A DNA stretch of 64,000 nt from Toxotes chatareus. Lineage: Eukaryota > Chordata > Actinopteri > Toxotidae. This document shows, piece after piece, positions 26,501-38,946 of this stretch. The first letter of the stretch is position 1. Each line of letters begins with the position of its first letter. Where the stretch lies: assembly GCA_016801885.1 (NCBI GenBank), contig CM028889.1, positions 9,797,001-9,861,000 of the forward strand, written 5' to 3'. The notes under the pieces were generated by a model. The model was not told where the DNA came from, made no database searches, and saw only the letters and a list, made by a program, of their open reading frames with translations. A program made the translations under genes and the position numbers.

Positions 26501-28910
26501 GGAACAGCAGAGAGGACATGGTGATTTGGGATTTGTATGTGAGTGTGTGTCTGTGTGTGTGTGTTAATGGAGCTGAGAGGCGAGTGTCTTGGTTGTATTT
26601 GTATTCCAGTGGCCCGGGGTATCCGTGGATACACCTAGGTGACTGGGAAGCATGCAGAAGAGAGGAAGTGGGAGAACGGTTATTTCACAAACGTGCCTCT
26701 GATACCCACGATGATTAAAAAGAACCACACAGTGAGAGGTAACTTTGGGTCACTTCTGACCAAAACATGCTCATCTGTGGCAACATCCTCGCTGATTTGT
26801 TTTGCTTAACGGTTTTTCAGATGGTTTTGTGTTTAGGATGGATGGCAGACAAAGCAGAGGGATATTTAATTCTACATGCCTTCTGAATTAATGTATTGAA
26901 AGCATTGTTGAATGCATAAGAAGAAAAAAAAACTTTCCAAACTCCCTTTAGTAAATTTAAATGAGTTACCCATAAGACAGGAATTTGAAGAGCTTAAAGG
27001 GCTCTTATTTTTCAGATGAGTTAGATTGAATCAGCAGATGCCTACAGATACCCAAGAAGCAATTAGAAATATTTTGCTACCACTTTGACAAAAAAAAAAA
27101 ACATATCTGAGTGTGTTTGCAAGTACTGCTGCTTCAGTGACTGCTGAAATTTCAAAGTCTCCATGTGCTCTTCATGCTTAGCTTATCCTTAACCTGAGTG
27201 AACCCCACTGATTTGGAAGCTATTAATACTGATTCAGATTTTAATTAATACATTCAGTTTTGGTGTGTCATCTTGATAGTTGTTTGTCATTTTCTACAGA
27301 TATCAAATACGCAGATGAACCTTTAAATTCTGAATTTCACCTTTACTCTTAACTTGAGTGGTGTGGTACCAACTAACTTGAATCAATTTATTGATTTATT
27401 AAGAGAATTTTATTCCAGAAAGGCTGCACTACGATGAAAACTACTTTTCTTTATGGTTTGTGTCTCTTGTGTCTCTAGATACTCAAAAACACTTGCTAAA
27501 TTAAAATTTACTGTCAGTGAAGACTTGGCATTGTTATAATATGCCACCACAGTAATATATCATTTGTTAATCTTTATATTTGAGAGTCAAATCCTAATAT
27601 ACTGTAATGTGAATTAAGTTACCACAAGCCACTCCCAGCAGCCCCTCCAAGTTGAGACGTCATAAGATTATAGCAGACAGGCGAGCTCATTTGGCCAGCT
27701 TACAGAGTATGATGATTCATAAGCCGCAACAAAGGCTGTGTCAAATGATTCCCTCCACATCCCTTTCTTTCTTCCCTCCTAATGTTCCCAAATCAAGCAG
27801 CTTTGTGGGCCAATGAAAAGAGCTTAGTCATTGTGTAATTTCATTCATGCAGTCGATGATGATGGGACATGTAGGCCTTAAAGGGATTAGCAGAGAAAAC
27901 ATGGAAACATTACTTTGACATTGTAAACCTGCTCGTGACACCAGGGGTGGAGCTCTACAGAGCTCTTGCAGCACTGACCGAGCTACCTTTGGCCCTGTTT
28001 TGGAAAAGTCATGGACTTCTGTTACTTATACTTAAAAGACAAGAGTGAAGGATAATTAAAACAATCATTATTACTTAAAAAGAAAAATTATTATCCTTAA
28101 AGTCCATTTGGGACATTGACATCTTTTGTTATTTGCTTTCCATTGCCTTGATTATTGGTCATTTATAGTTAGGTGAAACTACAACCAAACACAGTGTTGA
28201 TCTTTAGGTTTGTATAATTTTTTTTTTGTCTCAAGTGGTAAACAAACTCATTTTTTTAGTGTCATACCCATTTAGAAAGGTGCAGTGACGGAAATGAAAC
28301 AGTCTTTTTTTCATACATATGTTTTTCTTCTTTTTGCAATGTATAGATCCACATAAAGCTCTAAACCTTTGTGTCTCTTCCTGAAACTTGCCATCTTTAT
28401 TCTTTTTGACACATATATAGACACACACAAGCACACAATATTTATCTATCACTATTCTATTACAGCCTGAAATTCAGATATTTTTTCACACCGAGGCTTC
28501 TCCCGGTGGGGCTTGCTATTCAATCTGAACTCAGGCCACACTCCTTTCATCCAATTCCATCCAATAGGTGTTTTTTTTTTAATTTATTTTTCTAATCAGC
28601 GATCACCAACAAAGCAGACAAAGGAAGGGACAACTGGCTGTTTGCCAAAGGGAAAAGGGGCGGGAGGAAGGAGGGAGGAAGTGAGCGTGTGACAGTGGCA
28701 GGAGGGGAAGGGTGGAGAAGAGGAGTGGATAAGGAACATAGAACGAATGAGCGTGGCAGGAGAGACAAAAGACGGGAGGCTGTGTACAGTGTTTTGTTTT
28801 GCTGAGAGCGCAGCAGAACACAGAGAGGCGGAGTCAGTGTGTCACAAAAAATAATCGCATTCCACCATCGCCTCTGGAAGCTCTAAGCAATGCAAAGCAG
28901 CAGGTTGGGA

Positions 28911-28927
28911 TTTTTTTTTTTTTTTTT
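28911..28927. repeat. T17 homopolymer
   Basis: Seventeen consecutive T residues. Confidence 0.9.
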
Positions 28928-29982
28928 GTCTTTGTCGCCTTGGCAAATATTAGCTCCCCTTTCTGCTACGTCCTTTTAATCCAAAAACAGTTAAGTATGC
29001 ACAAACTTCACACCACCGCACAAGTAAATGCACAAAGATAAACACATGCTTTAACTCCTGCTGACCTTTGTGGGGCTCTTTCTTGCTTCCATGCGACAGT
29101 AATTTGTGATTGAAATGAATTCTTTTTACTTGTCAGCGGTGGGAGAAATTTGTCCCTCTCTTTTGTCTGCGGATGCTCGACAGGCTTTGTTGGAATCTCT
29201 GCCGCACCCCTCTTCCGTTCACCCCTCCCCAGCCACTCCCTCTGGCGAGTGCTGATTTTTGATAATAAGCCCAGAAGTAATTTGTCATGTGAACTGACCA
29301 GCAGTGCGCAGCATGTGTGCGGTTTGGGACTTGAATGGCGATGGTGGAAGTGCAGGGCTGCGAGAGGGGGAATTACGAAGCTCACAGCAAGCATCGATTC
29401 ATACAGCCAGCGGGAACGTTGTTTTGCTAGTAAAAGGCTTTTTCTTTTTGTTTTGGGAGAGGGCTGCTGAAACCTCGCCTGTTTCCACTTGTTAGTCAGT
29501 CACTCGCTAGAAGAGTAATCACAGCAACGAGTTTATGAATTTTTATTTTGCAACACGAGTAAGTTGCTACGATCAGCAAGGTTATTAATCGTTTAGCAAT
29601 TATTTGCTGATAAAGAGCTGATAAATGGATAAACCATATTAAGATGACTCTTTATACAGTTGCCAACAGGCATTGAGGTTTGAGAAGCATGTTTGGTATA
29701 GGCACACACAGTGAGCACATATTACTGTGCATTGTGTGCGTTAGTGTGTGTACGTCTGCTAGCCACAAAGAGATAGGCTTAACTGAGGTTTCATATATTA
29801 ATGTATATTCCCTCCCCCTATGCATTACACAGGTTTTATGGCCCCAGTGGGACATTTATATTACAGTATGTGTGACTGAACGTGTGAGTGGGTGAGGTGT
29901 CCCTTTGTATGCATGCGTGTTTGTGTGTGTGTGTACAGTCTTCTGATGTCTTTAGGCAGCTGTTGTGTTGAGGTTTTTAGGA

Positions 29983-29997
29983 TTTTTTTTTTTTTTT
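29983..29997. repeat. T15 homopolymer
   Basis: Fifteen consecutive T residues. Confidence 0.9.
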
Positions 29998-30630
29998 AAC
30001 AAACATAATTTTATCATTTTCACATTAGTCTTTTGAGTTACAAAAAAAAAAGACCAAAACAATAACAGCAAACAAAATGAAGCAGTGAAAGAAAAGAGGT
30101 ACTCTTAGTGTATTTTTGTAACTGTTTATGGAGCCACTGAATCACTTAAGCTATAAAACAGATTTTGTGCTGTTCGGTACAGTTTCCAATAAAATCAAAA
30201 GATATTTATGATCACACCGTGTACATTCAGTGGACCGACTCGCCCCTTAAACTCCTCAGCTGTACGCTGTGGCTTCCTGATTTTCCTCTGCTCATGATGA
30301 TATCAGTCAAACAGCATTGACATCCCCCTGGTGAATGCGAAGCCATACAGTCGTTTCATGTGTGGGGAGGAGCTGGCTAAAGGATTGATAGCTGATATCA
30401 TTAAAACGATGACCCTGTCTAGGAAAGTGACTGTCTGATAGTCTGATGAGATTGGAGTGTTGGGGTGGGACATGGGGGAGGGGATGAAGTGTGTGTCAGT
30501 GTGTGTGCACATGCAAGTATGTATGTGAGTACGAGGGCTGGTATTACTGTCAGATTGTTTAATAAATCAATGCAGGTCAAGTCTGAGAGCCGGATGTCAC
30601 CCAGATGGCCTGTTGTTCGGGGGATTTGAA

Positions 30631-30659
30631 GTGTGTGTGTGTGTGTGCGCGTGCGCGCA
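30631..30659. repeat. (GT)n(GC)n alternating tract
   Basis: 29 bp of strictly alternating purine and pyrimidine, GT repeats turning into GCGCGTGCGCGC. Potential Z-DNA former. Confidence 0.85.
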
Positions 30660-31514
30660 GTAGCTACTGTGGTAGTAGTGAGGTTTCTCTGCGCATATGT
30701 CACTTCTAATAAGAGGTATCGAAGCAGAAGGATATGACCTCATAGAGTCCCCAGACAAAGAATGCCATCACACACATACAGTGTTAGCACACACCTATCA
30801 AAGTGCCCCCACTCACACAACCTGCATGTGCTTTTTTTTACTGTTGTTATATCAATGAGCAAAAGCATGTAGAATAACAAAAACTCAGTTATTTATATGG
30901 AAATGTTTTCTATCAGGGTCATTCCATACCAACTCACAGAGGACCTCCCAGTTCACGTCGCAGGTTTTCTTGAAAAAAAGTCATGTGAAAACTTCTATTA
31001 AATTCATGGGGCCGTGTCAAATACTGTAGCTCAACTCCAAATACTTTTTTAGTCACGAGGCCCCCAGAGCTAAATTTCATCATTTTTGTAATTCTTTGTG
31101 GGTCTTTTTATTCTTTTTTCCTAATGCTACTAAATGGTGATGTCAGAAATAAGTCCAGAAACCTCTAAAACTGTGAAATGATGTGTTGTTCAACTAAGGA
31201 ACAAAGATTAACATTTTGTCCAAGCACACGGGACAAGATGACATCATCTAGTTTGCGACAAACCGAGCCATTACAAGACAAAAACAAAAACAAGCCTGGC
31301 CCTGTTTGTTTCTCCCTCTGCATGTGCTCCCACAATGGCCCCTTTTGTGCGGCTACTTAATTAGCAGTCTCTGAAGCTAACGCAGTGCGGCGCACAAAGT
31401 GACTGCCCTCTGATCTCTCTGACGAGATATCCACTCACCCTCACCACAACAAATACGCTCACGTTTGTTTGTCTCAAGAGCTAGCTAAAAGCCTTTCAGG
31501 CACAGGACCTCCAG

Positions 31515-31543
31515 AAAAACAAACAAACAAACAAAAAAAAAAC
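31515..31543. repeat. (AAAC)n microsatellite with poly-A end
   Basis: Four to five AAAC units, then about ten A residues. Confidence 0.85.
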
Positions 31544-33752
31544 AGATGAAGGTGAGGATAGTAGGAAGATAGAAGGAAAGCAAAGAAACTATTGGGGGGA
31601 AGAGGATAAAGGAGGGAAAAAATCATTGTGTTGAAAGGGGACAATTAATTTGTATTTATTTAATTTTAGGAAAACGGGTGTGTGATAGTGGACTTCATGG
31701 TTTGGTCATAATAGCAACTATGAGTTTCAGTGATAGAATGATTGCCTGTGTGGGGGGGCATATGGTTAGAAAAGAAAGAGGGGAGAACTGTAACATAAAA
31801 GGGGAATGAAAAAAGAGACAGACTTTTCATCTCCTGACAGGCAGTTTCTTCCCGTTATATCTGATTTGTTGCATATTCTGCCTTTAATTTCTGCTCTCTT
31901 CTTATTCTTGTTCTTTTTCTTTTGTCACCCTTGTTCCCCTCCACTTCTCAGCTGCTTGGCAGAGCTGCCCTGCTTATGTTGAGGGCGGGTGGGGGATCCA
32001 GGATGTGACAGGCTTTGGGAGGTCTTAGCTTTGTTGTGTGACTGATGCTTACGGCATCATTCTGAGAATTAAAATCCAGCGATCTGGGAGCAAGACAGAG
32101 AACAATGGCATACCGTGTTCAGTGTGATTTTGCTCCTCAGCCATTCAAATTAATGGAGGAAAAAAGCAAATCTAGTCAAATGACTGTGAACTGGCAAAAT
32201 TGCAGGGTTAATATAAACTTCACAGACATTTGAAGCATACTGTAAAGATCCCTTATAGACACATTTAGTGTCAGAACAGAAGAATGCTAATTTCAGATTT
32301 AATATCCAGGGTAAGCAAAAAGCTGAGACACTATTAATCAGAGATCATGCAAATTTCGCATGGTTCAAGACTGGGGGCATCGTCATTTTATGTGCATCAT
32401 TTGATACCCACTGGACGGGTCATACAGAGACTCTTAAGTAGTCAGGGTACAGTGGCTGGATATTTCTATCTGGGAAGCAAATGTACTAAAATTGCAGCCA
32501 CTCTAAAGAGGTGGTGCACATTGATACGGGGAGAGAGGAAAGCCGTGTAACCTGATGCGTTGATGCGCGTCAACCTGTGATGATGTGTGTCAGGATGCCA
32601 TCAGGGTGTGTTCCCCTTAAGGAATCCCTTTCGGAGGAGCTCATCAGTGTTCTTACTGCTGTTTTGTGTAAAGATGCTAACATGTTAACAAGTTGATACG
32701 CAAAAAAGTTCGTCATTTGAGCAAGATGTTTTCTTGTATTCTAAGATGCATTTGGATCATTAAACGTACAAACAGAACATCCAAATAAAAAGATTCTTTC
32801 CATCCATAAAACCATTCAGTGAGGGAGACCGGTTTATCTTTTAGATGATGCCTTTATATCCTTGCCTATATTTGATCTAAAAGTCAATATCTTTAAATCA
32901 TGACCTTTGCATCCGTGACATCTCTGATTAAATGATCAGACTGGTTCAGTAGTGACGCACCTTGTACTCACTTCATATGTCAAACAGGTAACAGAAGAAG
33001 GAAACGTCCACTAGGACAAACATGAATTAAGCAATCATTTTAGAGCACTAATATTTGGTCAAGGAGTCAGGCAAACATAGTTGACTCCAAGGGCATGCCT
33101 TTAATTATTCTTGCCAGTGTGAGCATAGAGAGAGCAAGCTGCAGGATGAACAGGATGTGTGCGTGTTTCCTGTGCTGACTCTTTGTGTGCATATGTTTAT
33201 TTTGTGCAATTAGGTAATGCTGTATTAACAGCAACTTGAAGGTTAATATTAAAAAATTCAAAATGTATATCAGCATTCTGCACCGCAGCCTCTCTCATCA
33301 GCTCCATTTAATGCTAATCCCCATCACAGCGAAGTGATTCATACAAAGGCTCTTCACATTTCTCTGAAGAGAGAAAGTGGTGCAATCTGTTTTCTTGAAA
33401 TGAGTAAACAGATGTAGACTAGAGGTATGCACAGGTTCATGAGAGCGCACAGATACACACAGAAGAAAGATTAACCTCTGTGAAGTAGCTGCATATGAGT
33501 AGGAGCTGACAAGCCTTACCTCCACAAAGCATCTTTGTTGTCTTGATATAATTTTGCCCTGTTTAAGGAGTCGGGCCTTTTGAAAACCTCTGGATATGAC
33601 TGCTGGGAGATGTGTTTGATATGCTGTGCTTTGTTTTTGCACAAATTTTAATGTCTCAAGTTAAAGGAGGCTATTTATTTCTCTAAAGGACGGCTGCACC
33701 TGCTTGCACCACTGTTCAAGTGGTTCGGCAGTGAAGGATTTTACTATACTGA

Positions 33753-33860
33753 CAGACTATTTTAATGGTCCCAGAGAAAAATTGTGTTGGTACAGCTGTT
33801 GATAATGTACAATAAAAATGAAGAATATAGAACTAAAACCCTATTGTACACTGTAATGTT
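33753..33860. repeat. Possible fragment of a fish retroelement 3' end
   Basis: ATTTTAATGGTCCCAGAGAA and AAATTGTGTTGGTACAGC resemble a phrase ('TTTATTGGTCCC...GGGAAATT...TACAGC') common at repeat ends in fish. The match is short and diverged. Confidence 0.3.
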
Positions 33861-35757
33861 CAAACAATTTATCACTACCTACTATGCATTGTCATCATAG
33901 ACAAAGCCAGCCTTTCAGATGAATATAACTGTAAATTGACAGTGTAACAGTTTTCATAAAGTTTGCCTCCATCTCTTTCATCATTGACACGTTGAGCCTC
34001 AGGTGAATCCTCCTTCACCACATGATGCAATTGTCAACCAGGTCTCGGCGTTCCGACTACTGCTCAACTATGTTTACCACTGGTGTACCCCGTTCATGAT
34101 TCACTTGTGTCTTTGTCTCAAAAATATGGAGTCTACATCTTGCCTTATAGGCCTGACTCTCCTGTGTCCAGAGAGGAGATCATCAAATGCTAACAAGCTT
34201 CTTTGAACTGGTAGGTGGTATTTGATGTGCTGTGAGGAGCATAATGTAAGTGCATTTGATCTGGCCAGCTGTTTGGATTGCCGGTCCATGAGTTCCCTTC
34301 ACATCTCCAGCCTTTGTAGTGTGTGCATCTGACTGTGTGTGAACGATGTACACACACACCTGTGAGCATGACTGCATTCAAACGCAGGAGCAAACGATCT
34401 TTCTTAGATTTTTGGCATTCCCTTTAAACTCGAATGGATGTTTCTATTAAAGTATATACTCATTCACCTTTGATGCTAATCAGTGTAAGGCTGATTCTAG
34501 CCACAGATCTAAATTACAGTTAAGACAGTTTGGCTTTGAAGAGTTTGGGAGACTTTGTATTTGGCAGTTCTAAAAGTTCAGATGCCCTTTGAGTTGCCCT
34601 TTTATTTTTAATCAGTCAATGGGTGGATCATGTTTTCATTATTTCTTTGTTTCTCCTCTTTGTGAGTGGACTACACGTGGCCTGTTTTAGTTGGTATTCA
34701 AGTTAGATTAATTAAAAAGTCAGAGAGTTCAGACTTATCACAGGAAAACAAAACGCTACATCACATTCCTCCACACTGTCCATTAGTTTACAATCAGTTA
34801 TTTTTCGGCTGCACTGTTGTATTCTGGGCCTTTTTCCGCAATCTCTCTCTGTCTACAACTAATTACTGGGAAACTGGACAGGCCTTTAATCTCCTCAAAA
34901 GACCAATATTATACTTGTCTACTTTACTCCAACCCTCTCTCTGTTTCTTGCTCACACTCACACAAACACACATGCTGTTCCTGGAGTATTCCCCCACTCC
35001 CTCACAGTTGTGGTTGAACCTCTGCTCACTGATTAACGGCCTCTTTCCCTCTACTGACACTCTTCGTTCCTTAGCTCTTTAGCCGATCGCAACAATGTGG
35101 AAGACCATCTATTTCCTTTCCTCTTTCTCCCACACTCACTCTCTCTCCATTCTCACATTTTTCTCCCTTCGTCCCTTTTTGCTTGCTTGCTCTTTCCTGG
35201 GTCTGCTTTTAGATTTAGACTCTATAGCCACTTCTTTTCTGTGCTTTTTGTTTTTCTCCTTGAAATGCTTGAATACAGCAAGATGAGAAATTTTTTTTTG
35301 CATTGTACCTGAATTCAAACTTAGACTATCAGAAGTAACCAGAGATCCGTCTGATTGTGCCAGACAAAAACCTAGTGAACCATGGATTTGTGTTTTGTTC
35401 TCTTATGCTTAGAACTTTAGCATATTAAATGGTGTCACTGTCTTTCACTGACAGGTGGTAAATAATCTTTCTACGGCACCAGTTGTCTGTTTGAGACCAT
35501 TGTTATTGGTGCAAATCAGCATTTCAGCGACTGCAGTCAGCAGATCCTAATTAGAGGTGACATTGTTCCTTTAGTGGTTATTGTGCTGTTAAATGTTTTA
35601 TCTCCATTTCCCTTTCTTTCTGTGTGTGTGTGTAATGGAGTGTGTAAATTGGATGAATTGGAGGAATGCGCTGACCTTCACCTGTTCCCAGGTCGAACAA
35701 TAGCGTCCGAAATCATGTCGTCAGGAGTATTTGGGAAAGAATCCCAAGAGGTGTCCA

Positions 35758-35787
35758 GCGTGTGTGTGTGCGCGTGTGCGTGCGCAT
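35758..35787. repeat. (GT)n(GC)n alternating tract
   Basis: 30 bp of alternating purine and pyrimidine with interspersed CGCG and GCGC steps, followed by TTATATGGG. Potential Z-DNA former. Confidence 0.85.
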
Positions 35788-38031
35788 TATATGGGTGGGG
35801 TCGACGTCATATGAACATCAGTAGGTCATCTTAGTCACTTATTGATCATGGTGGTTCCCAGAGCGTGACATTAGTTGAATGTCAGCGGAAGATTAACACA
35901 GTGCGTCTATAGAAAAGGTGGACAGCAGCAGCACATTTAATCCTGAACATGTCTGGTGGCACCACCCACATGGCCAGTCCCATGCATTGATATGACTACT
36001 ATTATGGCATATCATATTTTATGGTTTGGCCCTGCATGATCCTATAAAGGTATGATATTCATGTAGAGATCATGGGAGTGATCGTCCAGATGGTACAGTT
36101 TAAAATTTACAGTTTTACAGTTTTGTCTAAATCTGACACATCCATCATGCTGATGTTAATTGATGTATATTTTCCCAGATAAATAAATGAATAAAGTAAG
36201 TTAATAGAGTGTATTACCAAAATAAACCTCAGCAAAAACGAATGTCATTGTACATGTGTTTCTCCAGTACTGCTCAACAATACTGGATTCTAAGAAATAT
36301 AAACCTAAAAAACCTATAAAAGAAATCCCTAGGTAAGGTGCAAGTGAAGTGAAGTGATGGATAAGATATGAGAATCCAATGGAGCAATTCAAAAGTGAAC
36401 AAAGTTGATGAAGACTCGGGAATGTGGATAAAATCGGCTTTCAAGCTAGAGCTCTTCTGGTCTTCCTGCTATTTCACATGAATATTAATCACTTTTTCTA
36501 TCTGGGGATATTTGACTAAAATAGAATAATGTGCTTCAACTCTAAGAGGTGTGGCGGTGGGTACGTAAAGGTGTGTGTATGTGCACAAAATGTGTGTATG
36601 GTAGTGTTTGTCTCCTCCACAATCACTCCTGCACCTCATAAGGCAGGTTTAGGCTGTTCCATATGGATGACACTCATATATGACAGGTCTAGGTGCATCA
36701 GAATGTAAATGTAAGCGGCTGTTTGTGTGTACATCAGCAACTCTTCAGAGGCATGGGGAAATCTTTTTTTTGGTGTGTGTGTATGTGTGTGTAGATTTTT
36801 TACACATTTATTTTAACGCAAGTGTGTGAATGTCCACATACTTCACAATGTATGATCTCTCTATATGTTCATCCACCATTTAGAGTAGATCTACTTTTCA
36901 TTCCTGGTGAAGGTTGCTGTGCCTGTTGCAGTACAAAAAATAAGTATAATTTTAGCTTTTCTCCCAAGCTCTCGTGATATATATCCATATTCCTAAAACT
37001 AATTATAATTCATTTAGTGTTTAAAACCTTAAATGACTGCACTCTCTTAAATGTAATTCTTGGTGTTCTGTGTAATGGATAATAATAGTTTTCCCACATG
37101 TTTTATTGAAATTCTAACATTTTTACTTATAGTGAGGATGCCATTTTTAACATCTTCACACTGAATATACAAGATGTCTTTTTTCTACAGATTATCCTGT
37201 AGTGGATCTAGTTCATTGAAGTGGGAAACATCATCTATCCTGAGTTTCATATAAAGCATGTTTTATTTGCTCACAGAGGAATAACTACTCATTGCCTTTG
37301 GCCCCTGGAATAAAAGTTGGCCAAGGTGAATTTTATTATTTTCCTTTTTGTTCTTAAGATAAAAGGAAAGAGTTACTTTTGTTTGGCTTTTTTGCGTTTC
37401 AATTAATCTCTTTGTGCAAAGATGAGCTATGGTTAAAGATTTGACATGAAGGTGCAGGACAACCTTTACTTGTTGATGTCAGACATCCACTTTATTGTGA
37501 TCTACAATGATATTGTGAATTCTACTGCCTGGTGTGTGCACTCTGTGTGGCTACAGATGGAGGGACAGATGAAAAAACAGGGAGGTTGGACAGGAAGAGA
37601 TGGGATTTATGCTAACATGCTGGTAGGAAGGAAGAGGATTTATTCGTCCCTTTGTGAAGACTGATGTCATTACACTAGACCCTGCCCCGACAGCTTCTTT
37701 CCCTCTTGACTTTCGTTTCCGTACCCCTATTCCCTGTTCTCACCCCTCTTTCTATGTACCTTTGTCTCTGGCTCTGACTACTCTGTAATCCCTAGGGACA
37801 CGCTTTTCATTTATTCTAGGCCTATACCTTCTTCAATTCCAAGTCGCTCATGTCTTTAAGACCCCCTTTTTCTTTTTTCACTCTACTAAGAATCAATACT
37901 CTGCACTGGTGAGTGAGTGAACGTGTGGTTGTCTCTATCTTTTCTTCAATATACTGTACATTATCATCCATATAGTCTCATGCTAAAATACTTTAAATTT
38001 GTTTTTTCCCTCTTACACATACATATCTCCA

Positions 38032-38414
38032 AGCTGATGTGCATTGTCAGCAGTGAGACCTTATATAGATAGGCGTGTGTCTTTCTGAATCATTTCCAAT
38101 CAGTTAAATTTACTACAGGTGGACCCCAGTCAAAGTGTAGAAACATCTCAAAGATGATCAAGAGAAGTGGGAAGCACCTCAGATGAATTTAAAGTGTCTA
38201 ATCAAAGGGTCAGAATATTTATGTCAATGTGATATTTCAGTTTTTTCTTTTTAATATATTTGCAAGAATTTCATTAATTTCTGTTTTCCCTTTCTCATCA
38301 TGGTAATTTTAAACTGGTGAGGGAGCAAATGAATTTAAATAATTTTAGCGTTTGGCTGCAACATAACAAAATATGAAAATAGTGAAGGGGTCTGAATACT
38401 TTCTGGACACACTG
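38032..38414 (-). mobile_element. Truncated Tc1/mariner-like element (one terminal region)
   Basis: The segment starts in a CTGATGTGCATTGTCAGCAG-type motif, continues through ACCTTATATAGATAGG, TACTACAGGTGGACCCCAGT, GTAGAAACATCTCAAAGATG and GGGTCAGAATATTTATGTCA, and ends in GGGGTCTGAATACTTTCTGG followed by ACACACTG and a TA. This is the layout of the sequence after the transposase start, plus the terminal inverted repeat, in fish Tc1-like elements (transposase on the - strand). The transposase gene and the opposite inverted repeat are missing, so it is a dead fragment. The TA at 38415-38416 is consistent with TA target duplication. Confidence 0.8.
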
Positions 38415-38734
38415 TAAATAAATCTAGATATACATAGAGAGCATTGCTCCCCACAGCTGAGATGCTGTCAGTTCCTCTAGCATGCACTTCATTATTATGA
38501 CTCCCTCTTGTGCCATCAGTTATTACTCTGCCTTTTACCACACACCGTAGGACACCCAAGGCTACACACATAAATAACAAGCTAATAAGATGGCTTGCTT
38601 TTCTCTTGCTAAGTAGAACAGGACTGTGCAGGATACAGAGTTTAATTCCAGATTAGACTGGTGGGACCAGTTCCTTGTGTAGCTCAAAACCTTCAATCAT
38701 AAAATAACTCTGCTTAATTCTTTTGGTATGTTAA

Positions 38735-38946
38735 GTAGTCAGCTTTAGAAGTGTAGGTAGGTGTGGATGGATGGAGACAGGCTAACTGTTTACCCCTTTT
38801 TTGGCTTAGTCTTTATGCTAAGCTAAGCTAGCCTGCTGTTGATCTGCAGTCTCATATTTACATGACATGACATGTCGAACTTGTCATCTATTTCTAGGCA
38901 AGAAAGCAAGTATGCTTCTTTCCTAAAACATCAAACTATTCCTTCA
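38735..38946 (+). repeat. Teleost interspersed repeat (unclassified)
   Basis: It carries the ordered motifs GACAGGCTAACTGTTT, GTCTTTATGCTAAGCTAAGC, CTCATATTTACATGACATGA, GGCAAGAAAGCAAGTATG and CATCAAACTATTCCTTCA. I recognise these as an abundant fish repeat of unknown class. No coding potential. It lies 320 bp after the Tc1-like relic. Confidence 0.65.

Larger units (their letters stand above)
23546..38031. other. Intronic stretch without recognisable genes
   Basis: It contains GT/GC alternating tracts at 30631 and 35758, poly-T runs at 28911 and 29983, an AAAC repeat at 31515, and GC-richer blocks at about 25560-26220 and 28600-28870. No exon was supported on either strand. Confidence 0.65.

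Noticed and set aside
34666..35082. 138-codon + strand open frame
   Set aside because: No domain; pyrimidine-rich and CA-containing sequence; no plausible splice context.
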